Shown here piece after piece: positions 1-8,872 of a stretch of DNA of 64,000 bases (position 1 is the first letter of the stretch; each line of letters starts with the position of its first letter). The stretch spans positions 2,750,944-2,814,943 of the forward strand of contig CP141729.1 of assembly GCA_035621215.1 (NCBI GenBank), given 5' to 3'. The position numbers and the translations under genes are program-made. This DNA is from Oscillospiraceae bacterium MB08-C2-2. Its GTDB lineage: Bacteria; Bacillota; Clostridia; Oscillospirales; Ruminococcaceae. The notes below the pieces were generated by a model. That model worked only from the letters and a program-made list of their open reading frames with translations. It had not been told where the DNA came from and searched no databases.

Positions 1-980
1 TGGGTAGCGTAGCTTTTGGTGTAGCCACGTTTTTCCACCAAATCCGCAATCACCTGATTGACAACTTCATCCACAAAGTAGCTCTGGATGTGCTGAATGT
101 TTTCAAAATGCTCCTTGCCTTTAAAATCAAGGGTTTGAGCCACAGCCTGATCATGCTCTTGCTGTGTAATTTTGCCCTGCTCCAGCATTTCCGCCAGAAT
201 ATGCTCCTGACGTTCCTTGTTGTTCTCAGGATAAATGAAGGGATCGTATTTTCCTGGGAACTGGGTAATGCCGATAATAGCGGCACTTTCCGCCAGAGTC
301 AACTCAGAAGCAGATTTATCAAAATAAAGGTTGGCCGCCGATTCAATGCCGTTGGTGCCATTGCCGAAGGGCACAACATTCAGGTATGCCTCCAGAATCT
401 GCTCCCGGGAATACCGCTGGCTCAGATTAAGAGCCCGAAAAATTTCCCGAACCTTTCGGTCAATACGGACATCGTTATCACCGGTGACATTCTTGATCAG
501 CTGCTGGGTGATGGTGGAACCGCCCTGATTGGTGGAATATATGGGTATGAACTGATTCACAAAAGCACCGGCGGTGCGTTTCCAATCCACGCCGTTGTGC
601 GTTTCAAAACGCTGATCCTCAATGGAAATAAGAGCATCCCGGGTGTATTTGGTGATCCCATCATAAGGCACCCAGATGCGGTTCTCCTGATAATAAAGGC
701 GCTGGAGCTCCTCTGGCTGACCAGTTTCCTTGTTATCATAATACATGATGGAAGTATAGCCCAGTTCCAAGGCCTCCAGGCTGATTTCATCATCCGACCC
801 AATGTATTTAAGAATATAAACGGTCATAATGCAGGCAACAATACATCCGGTGATCACGCAGACCATAATAAAGGTAGCCAATATCCGGCCAATAGCACCG
901 AAAAAGCCTCCGATCACACCAAAGGGTGTCACCTCTGGCTTGGGAGTCCTTCCTTTGGGATGGCCTAATGGTTCATGCAT
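1..980 (-). CDS. Penicillin-binding protein 1A-type transglycosylase, N-terminal part (cut by window edge)
   Basis: Class A penicillin-binding protein that polymerises glycan strands outside the membrane. Reading the minus strand from ATG at 980 gives an open frame of about 326 codons that runs off the window. Residues 20-60 form one membrane anchor after a short cytoplasmic tail. The glycosyltransferase domain (GT51) follows, with the EDQRF motif near residue 121 holding the catalytic Glu and the GGSTITQQ motif at about 153-160. The transpeptidase domain lies outside the window. An AAAGGAGGGG ribosome binding site precedes the ATG. The 326 residues seen cannot tell PBP1A from other class A homologues. 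Confidence 0.93.
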   Translation of the reverse strand, partial: MHEPLGHPKGRTPKPEVTPFGVIGGFFGAIGRILATFIMVCVITGCIVACIMTVYILKYIGSDDEISLEALELGYTSIMYYDNKETGQPEELQRLYYQENRIWVPYDGITKYTRDALISIEDQRFETHNGVDWKRTAGAFVNQFIPIYSTNQGGSTITQQLIKNVTGDNDVRIDRKVREIFRALNLSQRYSREQILEAYLNVVPFGNGTNGIESAANLYFDKSASELTLAESAAIIGITQFPGKYDPFIYPENNKERQEHILAEMLEQGKITQQEHDQAVAQTLDFKGKEHFENIQHIQSYFVDEVVNQVIADLVEKRGYTKSYAT

Positions 981-1008
981 AAAGAGGTTCCCCTCCTTTC
1001 AACTTAGC

Positions 1009-1037
1009 ATAATATGTGTAGTAAGGTCTATTTTCAA
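1009..1037 (-). promoter_or_regulatory. Sigma-A-type promoter of the penicillin-binding protein gene
   Basis: On the minus strand, TTGAAA (1037-1032), a 17-bp spacer and TATTAT (1014-1009) lie just upstream of the ribosome binding site and ATG at 980. The match is by eye. Confidence 0.6.
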
Positions 1038-1408
1038 ACCAAGAAATTCAGCTTTTCTGCTGAAAAAGCCGATTTCTCCGCAAAACAAACCAAGGGGTGC
1101 AGGGAAGAACAGGTTCCCCGGCTAAGCCCCCAGTTTTGGCGGAGTAGAAAACAATCTAATGGGCGAAGGCTGCAAACTGCCACGAATTGGGGGCCAAAAA
1201 TGCGCCTATATCCCTACACAGCGGCAAATTTCTTCTGCCCTGCGAATTATTATAGCACACATTTCACCGGAAAGCGCTACATTTATTATTAAAAATTATG
1301 AATTTGAGGCTTTTGGCAGAATATTACTCCGGGAATCCGTCAAAATTATACGTAACGGCAACGACTCACCAATGAGGCGGCTGCAGCGGCCTTGAAGGAG
1401 ATGACAAT
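1038..1408. other. Intergenic region between divergent genes
   Basis: Together with the promoter above, this is a gap of about 430 bp between the minus-strand penicillin-binding protein and the plus-strand BofC-like gene. Apart from that promoter I see no convincing gene, RNA or strong hairpin in it. Small frames overlapping it have no ribosome binding site and no recognisable product. Confidence 0.5.
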
Positions 1409-1771
1409 ATGGATAGTCGGTTTATATGGACAGCGGCGGCTATGATCGCTGTTACCGGCATTTCGGTGGTGCTGGTTAATCTTACCTCGGAAAGAAGCCC
1501 CATTGCTTCCACCGAGCCGATTTCTCATGTAGAGATTCCGGCGGATCAGCCCTCGGTGGCAAAAGAAAAGCCTCAGGAGCCGGAACGGTATATGCTCAAG
1601 GCTTATCAGGGGCGCATCGGCGTGTTTATAATCGGCCGGGAAGAGCCGGAGATGGTGCTGGATGTATATGTGAAGTTCTTACCGGAATACGATCGGGGGC
1701 AGCTGGAGCAGGGCGTAGAGGCTCGGGATACCACCCAGCTGGCGGCCTTGATCGAGGATTACAGCAGCTGA
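1409..1771 (+). CDS. Small membrane-anchored protein with BofC C-terminal-like domain
   Basis: A 120-residue protein with one N-terminal membrane segment or signal anchor (about residues 5-25), a polar linker (30-60) and a compact C-terminal domain (about 60-120). That domain has the pattern YxLKxYxGRIxVF ... LPxxDRxxLxxGxxxxD ... LIEDYSS. I associate this pattern with the BofC C-terminal domain found in small Firmicutes proteins; in Bacillus subtilis BofC acts in the sigma-K checkpoint. A GAAGGAG ribosome binding site precedes the ATG and a terminator follows. Full-length BofC is longer, so equivalence of function is uncertain. Confidence 0.6.
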   Translation: MDSRFIWTAAAMIAVTGISVVLVNLTSERSPIASTEPISHVEIPADQPSVAKEKPQEPERYMLKAYQGRIGVFIIGREEPEMVLDVYVKFLPEYDRGQLEQGVEARDTTQLAALIEDYSS

Positions 1772-1784
1772 AATGTTTTTGATC

Positions 1785-1830
1785 TCTCCGCACCGGCCTT
1801 GCTTACAGGCTGCTGCGGAGATGTTTTTTT
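1785..1830 (+). terminator. Rho-independent terminator
   Basis: TCTCCGCA (1785-1792) pairs with TGCGGAGA (1814-1821), followed directly by TGTTTTTTT. It ends the BofC-like transcript. Confidence 0.85.
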
Positions 1831-1944
1831 GTGGGGAACTTCACCATTTTGTAATACTCCTTAACCAAAATGAACTGGATTGGCAGGCTGGGGGATGCTA
1901 TACTGATTTTAATAAAAAAATGACAGTGTGAGGTATTGCATCCG

Positions 1945-2313
1945 ATGAATTTCAGTTTTGTCCACAATAATATCAATGTTTTTGATCTTGAGAGAAGCGT
2001 TGCGTTTTACAAAGAAGCTCTTGGGCTTGTGGAAGCCAGAAGAAAGGTTGCCGAAGATGGCAGCTTTGTGCTGGTTTATCTGGAGGATGGCAAAACCGGC
2101 CACCAGTTGGAGCTGACTTGGCTCAAGGATCGGGCCGACCCTTATAATTTGGGGGATAACGAAATTCATATGGCGTTTGTTACAGCTGATTACGAGGAAG
2201 CCCACAAGCATCATGCCGAGATGGATTGCATCTGTTATGAAAACACGAAAATGGGCCTTTATTTTATCTGTGATCCCGATGGTTACTGGATTGAGATTAT
2301 TCCGGTGAGATAG
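1945..2313 (+). CDS. Glyoxalase/VOC-family protein (lactoylglutathione lyase-like)
   Basis: A 122-residue single-module vicinal-oxygen-chelate protein. It begins with an N-terminal HNNINVFDLERSVAFY stretch and ends with GLYFICDPDGYWIEI, the standard beginning and end of a glyoxalase I-like domain. His near the start and Glu near the end (WIEI) are the usual metal ligands. The family includes methylglyoxal detoxification enzymes and many other metal-dependent lyases and isomerases, so the substrate cannot be fixed. A TTG nine bases upstream is also in frame, but GTGAGG at 1928-1933 is correctly spaced only for the ATG at 1945. Confidence 0.85.
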   Translation: MNFSFVHNNINVFDLERSVAFYKEALGLVEARRKVAEDGSFVLVYLEDGKTGHQLELTWLKDRADPYNLGDNEIHMAFVTADYEEAHKHHAEMDCICYENTKMGLYFICDPDGYWIEIIPVR

Positions 2314-2376
2314 AGAAAGTCTTTTCACCTTTCCGGGTTGTTGCCGGCTGAAATTATCATTAAAATTTCCTTGCTT

Positions 2377-2422
2377 TTGAGCCTGAGGCAGAGTGGTATG
2401 CCTCAGGCTCAAGCTGTTTTTT
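2377..2422 (+). terminator. Strong rho-independent terminator
   Basis: A perfect 14-bp stem (2377-2390 with 2399-2412, TTGAGCCTGAGGCA arm), an 8-base loop, then GCTG and TTTTTT. It ends the glyoxalase-like transcript. The rest of the gap to 2650 shows no gene. Confidence 0.9.
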
Positions 2423-2650
2423 GGGGGGCCGGCGCACTGGGGGATGCAGCGAACGCAGACATTTCGACGGAAAAATCTTCCAGTTATTGTGCAAAGGGAT
2501 GATCCTTTTGGCTGGCTCTTGCTCAAGAGCCAAAGATTGTGGCATAATGGAACTATTATAGCATACGTTACTAGGAGAAACTTCTTATTCCTGGTCAGCA
2601 GGATTCTCAGGCAAATGGATAATCTCAGGAAAGTAAACGGAGGTCTGATC

Positions 2651-3109
2651 ATGGTAACCGAGTATTTTGCAAATGGTTCTGCCCCCATCGGGGGGAAGGA
2701 AATTCCTTTTGAAAAGCGCCTCGTTCTAAACCGTTTTTACCTGTATGTTCCCCATTCTTTTCAGGAGGATCGGGGTATTATATCCAATTACTGCTATATG
2801 TACAGCGTCGATAAAAGCCCTTTAGGCATTGCTCTCAAATACACCCAAGGGCTCAGTGCATTAAAGCGCCAAAAGCTGGCGGTTAATTTTTTGGCTAAGG
2901 AAGCGGCTAAAGGTGTGGATACAGCAGGTGAAAATGTCTTGTATGGCGAATCCCAGACACTGGGTGTCTTTGCGGATATCTATTCTTTGCGATTTATAAT
3001 CAATATGGAAAATGGTGTGGTAACCGGCTGCTTCAATTGTGAGGCCGCTTATGCTTCCCATTGGAAAGAAGCGGTTTTGCAGGCTTTGCAGGGTGTTGAA
3101 GAGGTGTAA
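2651..3109 (+). CDS. Hypothetical protein, 152 aa
   Basis: I do not recognise a family. ATG at 2651 is chosen because GGAGGT sits 7 bases upstream; the frame can be extended upstream to 2393, but that extension crosses the preceding terminator and has no ribosome binding site. The product is soluble, without signal peptide or membrane segment, and mixed alpha/beta in appearance. The C-terminal half has a MENGVVTGCFNCEAAY stretch and an AYASHWKEAVLQAL helix. It is a single-gene unit followed by a shared terminator. Confidence 0.65.
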   Translation: MVTEYFANGSAPIGGKEIPFEKRLVLNRFYLYVPHSFQEDRGIISNYCYMYSVDKSPLGIALKYTQGLSALKRQKLAVNFLAKEAAKGVDTAGENVLYGESQTLGVFADIYSLRFIINMENGVVTGCFNCEAAYASHWKEAVLQALQGVEEV

Positions 3110-3175
3110 GCCTTTGCGGGCTTGGCTCAAACTACCGTGCGGTCTGGGAAATTGAAGGCTGTATGATGCGAAAAA

Positions 3176-3217
3176 GCGGAATCCCAAGGTCAAGTGACCC
3201 GAGGATTCCGCTTTTTT
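3176..3217. terminator. Bidirectional terminator between convergent genes
   Basis: GCGGAATCC (3176-3184) pairs with GGATTCCGC (3203-3211). The stem is flanked by AAAAA on the left and TTTTTT on the right, so it can stop transcription from both the hypothetical gene and the NuoE-like gene. Confidence 0.85.
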
Positions 3218-3280
3218 AATATGGCAAGTGTGACAGACCTAAGAACCTATGCCGCTGTCCTTATCTGTGATGGTGTGAGA

Positions 3281-3778
3281 TTAATCCTGGTATTTTTTGA
3301 GAATATCGGCAATATCACCGGGCTGCAAGCGGCCGTATACATCTTCGTTAACGGTCAGCACGGGGGCCAAGCCACAAGCGCCGATGCAGCGGCAGGCTTC
3401 CAAAGAAAACTTACCGTCTGCGGTGCATTCGCCGCCGGCGATTTCAAGAGCTTTGCCCAGCTCTTCAAAGATTTCGCCTGCGCCTTTAACATAGCAGGCG
3501 GTTCCCAAGCAAACCGAAACCTTGTATTTGCCCTTGGGGTTAAGTGAGAACTGAGAATAGAAGGTAGCAACGCCATAAACCTCTTCCAGAGGCAGGCTCA
3601 GCTCTTCTGCCACCATACGCTGAACCTCAATGGGTAGATAGCCATAAATATGCTGTGCCTTTTGCAGGGCGGGCATTAAAGCTCCTGGAATGCTTTTGAG
3701 ATCGCGCAAGGCTGCTTTTAATTCCTGCTCCTGCTCGGCAGTGCCCACAAAAGGCAAGGTAGTTTTCTTGTTAGCCAT
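3281..3778 (-). CDS. NuoE/HndA-like thioredoxin-fold 2Fe-2S subunit, orphan
   Basis: A 165-residue member of the NADH dehydrogenase 24-kDa / NADP-reducing hydrogenase HndA family. It has an N-terminal helical part (1-80) and a thioredoxin-like domain whose four 2Fe-2S ligands are all present as C90-x4-C95 and C131-x3-C135. Such subunits pass electrons between an NAD(P)H-oxidising flavoprotein and an FeFe hydrogenase or related partner. The usual neighbours (NuoF/HndC-like, hydrogenase) are absent here, so the partner must be encoded elsewhere. The start at ATG 3778 is preceded by AGGGGG; the TTG further upstream lacks a site. Confidence 0.88.
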   Translation of the reverse strand: MANKKTTLPFVGTAEQEQELKAALRDLKSIPGALMPALQKAQHIYGYLPIEVQRMVAEELSLPLEEVYGVATFYSQFSLNPKGKYKVSVCLGTACYVKGAGEIFEELGKALEIAGGECTADGKFSLEACRCIGACGLAPVLTVNEDVYGRLQPGDIADILKKYQD

Positions 3779-3984
3779 GTCGAAAAATCCCCCTACTATA
3801 ATCAACAGACAAAATGTCTCGTTGTGAATCTAAGTATAGCTAAAGAAAAGCAAATATATTATAACAAATACATCTGTAAAAAGCCAGTGGTTTGCCCATG
3901 AAAATCCCTCCAATATTTTGGTGATTTGCACCAATCCCCAAAATTCGACAAAATTAAAATCCCCCGCAGGCAAGGGGCTTTGTA

Positions 3985-4013
3985 TTGCACTTGCCGGGAT
4001 TGTCCAGTATAAT
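3985..4013 (+). promoter_or_regulatory. Sigma-A promoter of valS
   Basis: TTGCAC (3985-3990), 17-bp spacer, perfect TATAAT (4008-4013), 40 bp before the valS start. No T-box conserved sequence is visible in the short leader. Confidence 0.8.
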
Positions 4014-4052
4014 AGGGAAAGTAGATTACCGTAAGAGGAGGAAGACAGCCTC

Positions 4053-6677
4053 ATGGCTAAAGAATTGAGCAAGCTTTATGACCCGGGTCAGGTCGAGGAT
4101 AAGACCTACCGGTTTTGGTTGGAGGGCGGGTATTTTCACAGCACCCCCCATCCGGATAAAAAGCCTTATACCATTGTGATCCCGCCGCCCAACATCACCG
4201 GGCAGCTCCATATGGGGCATGCTTTGGATAATGCCCTGCAGGATGTCCTGATTCGCTGGCGGCGGATGCAGGGCTTTGAGGCACTGTGGATTCCCGGCAC
4301 CGACCACGCCTCCATTGCCACCGAGGCCAAGATTGTGGAAGCCATGAAGGCCGAAGGCGTAACCAAGGATGATTTGGGCCGTGATGGCTTTCTGGAGCGG
4401 GCATGGCAGTGGAAAGAAACCTACGGCAACCGCATCATTGAGCAGCTGAAAAAGCTGGGCAGCTCCTGCGATTGGGAAAGAGAACGCTTCACTCTGGATG
4501 AGGGCTGCTCCAAGGCGGTTAACGAGGTGTTCAACCGGCTGTATGAAAAAGGCTTGATTTACCGTGGCGAGCGCATCATCAACTGGTGCCCCCACTGCCT
4601 GACCTCCATTTCGGATGCCGAGGTGGAATACGAAGAGCAGGGCGGTTCCTTCTGGAATATCCGCTATCCGCTGGCCGATGGCAGCGGCTATCTGGAGGTT
4701 GCCACCACCCGCCCCGAGACGCTGCTGGGCGATACCGCTGTTGCCGTGCATCCCGATGATGAGCGCTACAATCACCTGATCGGCAAAATGCTCAAGCTGC
4801 CTCTCACCGACCGGGAAATCCCCATTATCGCCGATACCTATGTGGAGATGGATTTCGGAACCGGCTGTGTTAAGATTACCCCGGCTCACGACCCCAACGA
4901 CTTTGAGGTGGGCCTGCGCCATGATCTGCCCATTATTAATGTAATGAACCCCAACGCCACCATGAACGAAAAGGCCGGGAAATACGCCGGTATGGATCGC
5001 TTTGCCGCCCGCAAGGCCATGGTCAAGGAGCTGGAGGAGCAGGGCCTGTTGGTTTCGGTGAAAGAGCATATCCACAATGTGGGCACCTGCTACCGCTGCC
5101 GTTCCACTGTGGAGCCGAGGGTTTCTCTCCAGTGGTTTGTCAAGATGGATCCGCTGGCCAAGCCAGCCATTGAGGCGGTGCGCAACGGTGAAACCAAGTT
5201 TATCCCCGAGCGTTTTGAAAAGATTTATTACCACTGGATGGAAAACATCAAGGATTGGTGTATTTCCCGCCAGCTTTGGTGGGGGCACCGCATCCCGGCT
5301 TATTACTGCGATGCCTGCGGTGAGGTAACTGTTGCCCGTGAGGAAGTAACCACCTGCCCCAAATGCGGCAGCAATCATATGACCCAAGACCCCGATACAC
5401 TGGATACTTGGTTCTCCTCTGCCCTGTGGCCTTTTTCCACCTTGGGCTGGCCGGATAAAACCCCTGAGCTGGATTATTACTACCCCACCAGCACACTGGT
5501 TACCGGCTATGACATCATCTTTTTCTGGGTGGCCCGCATGATCTTCTCCGGTGTGGAGCAGATGGGCGAGGTTCCCTTTGATACGGTGTTCATCCACGGT
5601 ATTGTCCGGGATGCACAGGGCAGGAAGATGTCCAAATCCTTGGGCAACGGCATTGACCCGCTGGAGGTTATCAGCGAATACGGCGCCGATGCTCTGCGCT
5701 TTACTCTCGCCACCGGAACCTCCCCCGGCAATGATATGCGCTTCATGGAGGATAAGGTCAAGGCCAGCCGGAACTTTGCCAACAAAATCTGGAACGCTGC
5801 CCGGTATGTTATGATGAACCTGACCCCCGAGGCTCTCGGCGGCGATCTGCCCCAGGAGCTGCGCCCCGAGGATAAATGGATTCTCAGCCAGTATAACCGC
5901 TTGGCTGCGCAGGTTACCCAGAATTTGGAGAAATTCGAGCTGGGTGTGGCCGCTGCTAAGCTCTATGACTTTATCTGGAATGTGCTGTGCGATTGGTACA
6001 TTGAGCTGACCAAGGCCCGCCTCTTTGAGGGCGGCGAAACGGCTCTCAACGCCCAGAAGGTGCTGATTTATGTGCTGGGCGGTACCCTCAAGCTGCTGCA
6101 TCCCTTTATGCCTTTCCTCACCGAGGAAATCTGGCAGGCTCTTATGCCTCAGGGCGGCAGCATTATGGTGGCCAAATGGCCGGAGTTTCAAGAAGCTCTT
6201 AATTTTGCGCAGGAGGAAGAGGATTTCTCCCAGATTGTGGAGGCCATTCGGGCCATCCGCAACCGCCGTGCGGAGATGAATGTTCCCCCCAGCAAAAAGG
6301 CCAAGGTGTATATCGAAACCGAGCAGGGGACTGTTTTTGCCGCCGGTATTCCCTTCATTCAGAAGCTGGCTTCCGCCTCCGATGTGGAAATCGGTACCAA
6401 GTTTGAGCTGGAGGGGGCTGTTCAGGCCATCACCAACACCGCCCGCATCTTGATTCCTATGGAGGAGCTGGTGGATGCGGAAAAGGAAATTGCCCGCCTG
6501 AACAAGGAAAAAGAAACCATGCTCAAGGAAGTGGCGATGCTGGAAGGCAAGCTGGGCAACAAGGGCTTTGTGGATAAGGCTCCCCCCGCTGTTGTGCAAG
6601 GCGAACGGGAGAAGCTGGAACGAGCCAAAGAACGTTTGGCTATCGTTGAAGAAAGCTTGGCCGGGTTTAACAAATAG
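4053..6677 (+). CDS. valS: Valyl-tRNA synthetase
   Basis: Class I aminoacyl-tRNA synthetase that charges tRNA-Val in the cytoplasm. The 874-residue length is normal. The HIGH-type signature reads HMGH at residues 53-56 and KMSKS is at 525-529, both intact. The editing (CP1) domain lies between them, followed by zinc-finger-like CxxC pairs (about residues 418-440), the anticodon-binding domain, and a C-terminal coiled-coil arm (about 805-874) typical of ValS. AAGAGGAGG precedes the ATG. It is a single-gene transcription unit with its own promoter and terminator. Confidence 0.98.
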   Translation: MAKELSKLYDPGQVEDKTYRFWLEGGYFHSTPHPDKKPYTIVIPPPNITGQLHMGHALDNALQDVLIRWRRMQGFEALWIPGTDHASIATEAKIVEAMKAEGVTKDDLGRDGFLERAWQWKETYGNRIIEQLKKLGSSCDWERERFTLDEGCSKAVNEVFNRLYEKGLIYRGERIINWCPHCLTSISDAEVEYEEQGGSFWNIRYPLADGSGYLEVATTRPETLLGDTAVAVHPDDERYNHLIGKMLKLPLTDREIPIIADTYVEMDFGTGCVKITPAHDPNDFEVGLRHDLPIINVMNPNATMNEKAGKYAGMDRFAARKAMVKELEEQGLLVSVKEHIHNVGTCYRCRSTVEPRVSLQWFVKMDPLAKPAIEAVRNGETKFIPERFEKIYYHWMENIKDWCISRQLWWGHRIPAYYCDACGEVTVAREEVTTCPKCGSNHMTQDPDTLDTWFSSALWPFSTLGWPDKTPELDYYYPTSTLVTGYDIIFFWVARMIFSGVEQMGEVPFDTVFIHGIVRDAQGRKMSKSLGNGIDPLEVISEYGADALRFTLATGTSPGNDMRFMEDKVKASRNFANKIWNAARYVMMNLTPEALGGDLPQELRPEDKWILSQYNRLAAQVTQNLEKFELGVAAAKLYDFIWNVLCDWYIELTKARLFEGGETALNAQKVLIYVLGGTLKLLHPFMPFLTEEIWQALMPQGGSIMVAKWPEFQEALNFAQEEEDFSQIVEAIRAIRNRRAEMNVPPSKKAKVYIETEQGTVFAAGIPFIQKLASASDVEIGTKFELEGAVQAITNTARILIPMEELVDAEKEIARLNKEKETMLKEVAMLEGKLGNKGFVDKAPPAVVQGEREKLERAKERLAIVEESLAGFNK

Positions 6678-6692
6678 AATAGGCTTGCTTAG

Positions 6693-6738
6693 AGCGTCTG
6701 TATTTTCTTCGGAGAATACAGACGCTATCTTTTCTTTT
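6693..6738 (+). terminator. valS terminator
   Basis: AGCGTCTGTATT (6693-6704) pairs perfectly with AATACAGACGCT (6715-6726), followed by ATCTTTTCTTTT. The T-rich tail is itself the left arm of the next hairpin. Confidence 0.85.
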
Positions 6739-7208
6739 AGAAAAAAGAAAAGATAGCAAAAGAAAACCGCTTTGGGTTTAGGCGGACAAAATCTCTTGTC
6801 TTTGCGCCCGATGGTGGTCATAACCTCACCCATTAACGAAACAGAAATTTTTGAGAGAACTGTAACGGATATAGCCAAGAAGCAAGCCTAAAAGTTACAG
6901 TTAACCCAAGTTCAGATCTGGGGGGTGCCAAGGGGGAGATCGGCGCTTGCATTTTCTGCGGAAAATCCAAAGGTGGCTTTTGCAAGCTCCAGCCACGAAG
7001 CGCCTCATGGGGGAACTAGTTCCCCCATGATCCCCCTCCAGCCTCCGGCGGGGATAAAACCATGGCTTTCTTTTTCTTAAAAGAAATGTAAGTGATTAGA
7101 GACAAGAGCCTCCTCTGGCGGCAGTCAGAGTATTTCTATCATTAGGCAAGCTTTTAGAAAAGATAGAGTTGGTTTTTCTTTGCTCCTTTCTTGTATCAAA
7201 AAGAAAGG
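6725..7208. repeat. Composite palindromic repeat element in the valS-spoIIAA gap
   Basis: A 661-bp non-coding gap. Its left end has a perfect 14-bp inverted repeat (6725-6738 with 6743-6756) followed by GCAAAAGAAAACC. Its right end carries the inverted form, GGTTTTTCTTTGC (7171-7183), followed by a second hairpin (7185-7208). Between them, 6942-7054 is a diverged reverse-complement copy of the 145-bp unit repeated at 36.1-36.4 kb, including the identical 24-bp perfect palindrome at 7006-7029 (core GGGGGAACTAGTTCCCCC). The flanking inverted ends suggest a non-autonomous, MITE-like or REP-like element. No frame inside looks coding. Confidence 0.7.
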
Positions 7209-7338
7209 AAGGACAAGCCCGACAGGTTGCGATAAAATTTTCAGGTAAAATCTTCTATCCTAATGGATAGGAGATTTATTTCTGGTAAAAATAGGTTCAG
7301 GGAATTCCAGAAAATAATAAGTTGGAGGAATTGAGGAT

Positions 7339-7662
7339 ATGTCGGTACGCATTTACATATCGGAAGAAACGGTAACCGCCTATCTCATGGGGGAAATCGA
7401 CCATCATAGCGCCAAGGAGATTCGGGAGGAAATTGACCAGACAGTGCGCCGGGCTCATCCCGACCTGCTGGTGCTGGATTTCAGGGATGTCACCTTTATG
7501 GATTCTTCCGGCATCGGTCTGGTTATGGGCCGGTATTCCCTGATGCAGGAAATAGAGGGGCAGCTTCAGGTGGTCAGCCTTTCAGGCCACATCAAAAAGG
7601 TTATGAAGCTGGCGGGGCTGGATCGCTTATCGGTACTTGAAAATGGAGGGAAAAGCAAATGA
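7339..7662 (+). CDS. spoIIAA: Anti-sigma-F factor antagonist SpoIIAA
   Basis: STAS-domain protein of 107 residues that binds SpoIIAB in the forespore and frees sigma-F. The phosphorylation site region FMDSSGIG is at residues 53-60, with Ser56/Ser57 aligned to the regulatory serine of the Bacillus protein. First gene of spoIIAA-spoIIAB-sigF; a strong GGAGGAATTGAGG site precedes the ATG and the stop overlaps the next start in ATGA. Family knowledge predicts sigma-H control of the operon, but I could not find a convincing sigma-H promoter upstream. Confidence 0.97.
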   Translation: MSVRIYISEETVTAYLMGEIDHHSAKEIREEIDQTVRRAHPDLLVLDFRDVTFMDSSGIGLVMGRYSLMQEIEGQLQVVSLSGHIKKVMKLAGLDRLSVLENGGKSK

Positions 7663-8105
7663 AAACAGTGAATGAAATGAAGCTGACCTTTAAAAGCCGC
7701 AGTGTTAACGAAGGCTTTGCCCGTATGGCGGTGACCGCCTTTGTCGCTTCACTTGACCCAACGGTGGACGAGCTCACCGACATCAAAATGGCGGTATCCG
7801 AGGCGGTAACCAACTCCATTGTTCATGGGTATAGGGAAAGCATAGACAATATTTACATAACAGCCGCCATATATCCGGATAACACGGTTGTCATCAAAAT
7901 AAAGGACAAGGGTTGCGGGATTGAGGATGTCAGCAAGGCCATGGAGCCTCTTTATACCACCTGCCAGACAGGCGAACGGGCCGGACTTGGCTTTGCCGTG
8001 ATGCAGAGCCTTTGTGATAAGGTTCGAGTCACCTCCCGGCCGGGAAAGGGGACCACCGTTACCCTGCGGAAGAAAATCGCTTCCAGGGGAGTGAGCAATG
8101 AATAG
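7659..8105 (+). CDS. spoIIAB: Anti-sigma-F factor / serine kinase SpoIIAB
   Basis: GHKL-type ATPase and serine kinase of 148 residues that holds sigma-F inactive and phosphorylates SpoIIAA. The N box has E48 and N52 (SEAVTNSIVHGY), the G1 box reads DKGCGIED (about 87-94), and the G2 region is GLGFAV (about 108-113). It overlaps spoIIAA by 4 bases and sigF by 8 bases, which indicates translational coupling of the three-gene switch. Confidence 0.97.
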   Translation: MKTVNEMKLTFKSRSVNEGFARMAVTAFVASLDPTVDELTDIKMAVSEAVTNSIVHGYRESIDNIYITAAIYPDNTVVIKIKDKGCGIEDVSKAMEPLYTTCQTGERAGLGFAVMQSLCDKVRVTSRPGKGTTVTLRKKIASRGVSNE

Positions 8106-8763
8106 CACCCAGATCAGCCGAGAACAGCAAATTGAAAACAACATCGGCCTTGTGCATTCCTGCGCCCAAAAGCTGCGGGGCCGTGGTATTGAATACGATG
8201 ATCTTTTTCAGGCGGGCTGTATGGGGCTGGTCAAGGCGGCGGATGCCTTTGATTATGACCGTGGCGTCCGCTTTTCTACCTATGCCGTTCCGGTTATACT
8301 GGGGGAGATGCGCCGTCTTTTTCGGGATGGCGGCACTGTAAAGGTTAGCCGTACCCTCAAGGAGCTTTCCATGAAGGTAACCCGGGCAAGGGAGCATTTC
8401 AGCATCAAACATGGCCGGGAGCCTGCCCTCAGTGAGGTTGCCGAGATTTTGGGGGTGGAGGAGGCACAGGTGGTGGAAGCCATCAGTGCAGCGGCACCGC
8501 CTTTATCCCTGACCATCAGCGAAGAAGATGGCGGGGGGCAGATTGATTTGCCCATGGATTCACCGGAGGATATGCTTTCCGACCTGATTTCCCTCAAGCA
8601 GGTTATGGGTCAGCTGGAGCCGGATGATCGCAAGCTGGTCTATCTGCGGTATTTCGGGAACAAAACCCAAACCGAAACGGCCAAGGAGCTGGGGATGACA
8701 CAGGTCCAGGTATCCAGGCGGGAAAAGAAGATTTTGGGCAGTCTGCGGGAGATGCTGCTCTGA
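8098..8763 (+). CDS. sigF: RNA polymerase sigma-F factor (SpoIIAC)
   Basis: Forespore-specific sigma factor of 221 residues. Sigma region 2 (ALS-type GCMGLVKAADAFDYD ... FSTYAVPVILGEMRR, about residues 37-82) and region 4 with a helix-turn-helix (KTQTETAKELGMTQVQVSR, about 192-211) are intact. The position directly after spoIIAA and spoIIAB, with overlapping ends, identifies it as sigma-F rather than sigma-G. No strong terminator is visible directly downstream. Confidence 0.97.
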   Translation: MNSTQISREQQIENNIGLVHSCAQKLRGRGIEYDDLFQAGCMGLVKAADAFDYDRGVRFSTYAVPVILGEMRRLFRDGGTVKVSRTLKELSMKVTRAREHFSIKHGREPALSEVAEILGVEEAQVVEAISAAAPPLSLTISEEDGGGQIDLPMDSPEDMLSDLISLKQVMGQLEPDDRKLVYLRYFGNKTQTETAKELGMTQVQVSRREKKILGSLREMLL

Positions 8764-8872
8764 CCGGAGGAATTTTTCAGCTAAACCCGGTAAGTCCCCC
8801 AAATGAGACATAATTGTCCCCAAACCGGAATATGAATGGAGGGAAAAGCTATTTCCAGAGAGGTGACGATTT

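Noticed and set aside
90-968. A 292-codon plus-strand frame at the left edge
   Set aside because: It lies opposite the penicillin-binding protein, whose transglycosylase motifs are unambiguous on the minus strand.
2393-2650. N-terminal extension of the 152-residue hypothetical gene
   Set aside because: The extension overlaps a strong terminator and has no ribosome binding site, whereas ATG 2651 has GGAGGT.
3806-4052. Possible T-box leader for valS
   Set aside because: I looked for the conserved T-box sequence and an antiterminator/terminator pair; neither is present and the promoter lies only about 40 bp before the gene.
4026-6878. A 950-codon open frame on the minus strand opposite valS
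   Set aside because: It is the antisense shadow of a valS gene with all synthetase motifs; the long frame follows from biased third positions. It has no recognisable domain.
7209-7338. A sigma-H promoter for the spoIIA operon
   Set aside because: GGTAAAA and GGGAATT elements exist but the spacing and base matches are poor, so I do not annotate it.
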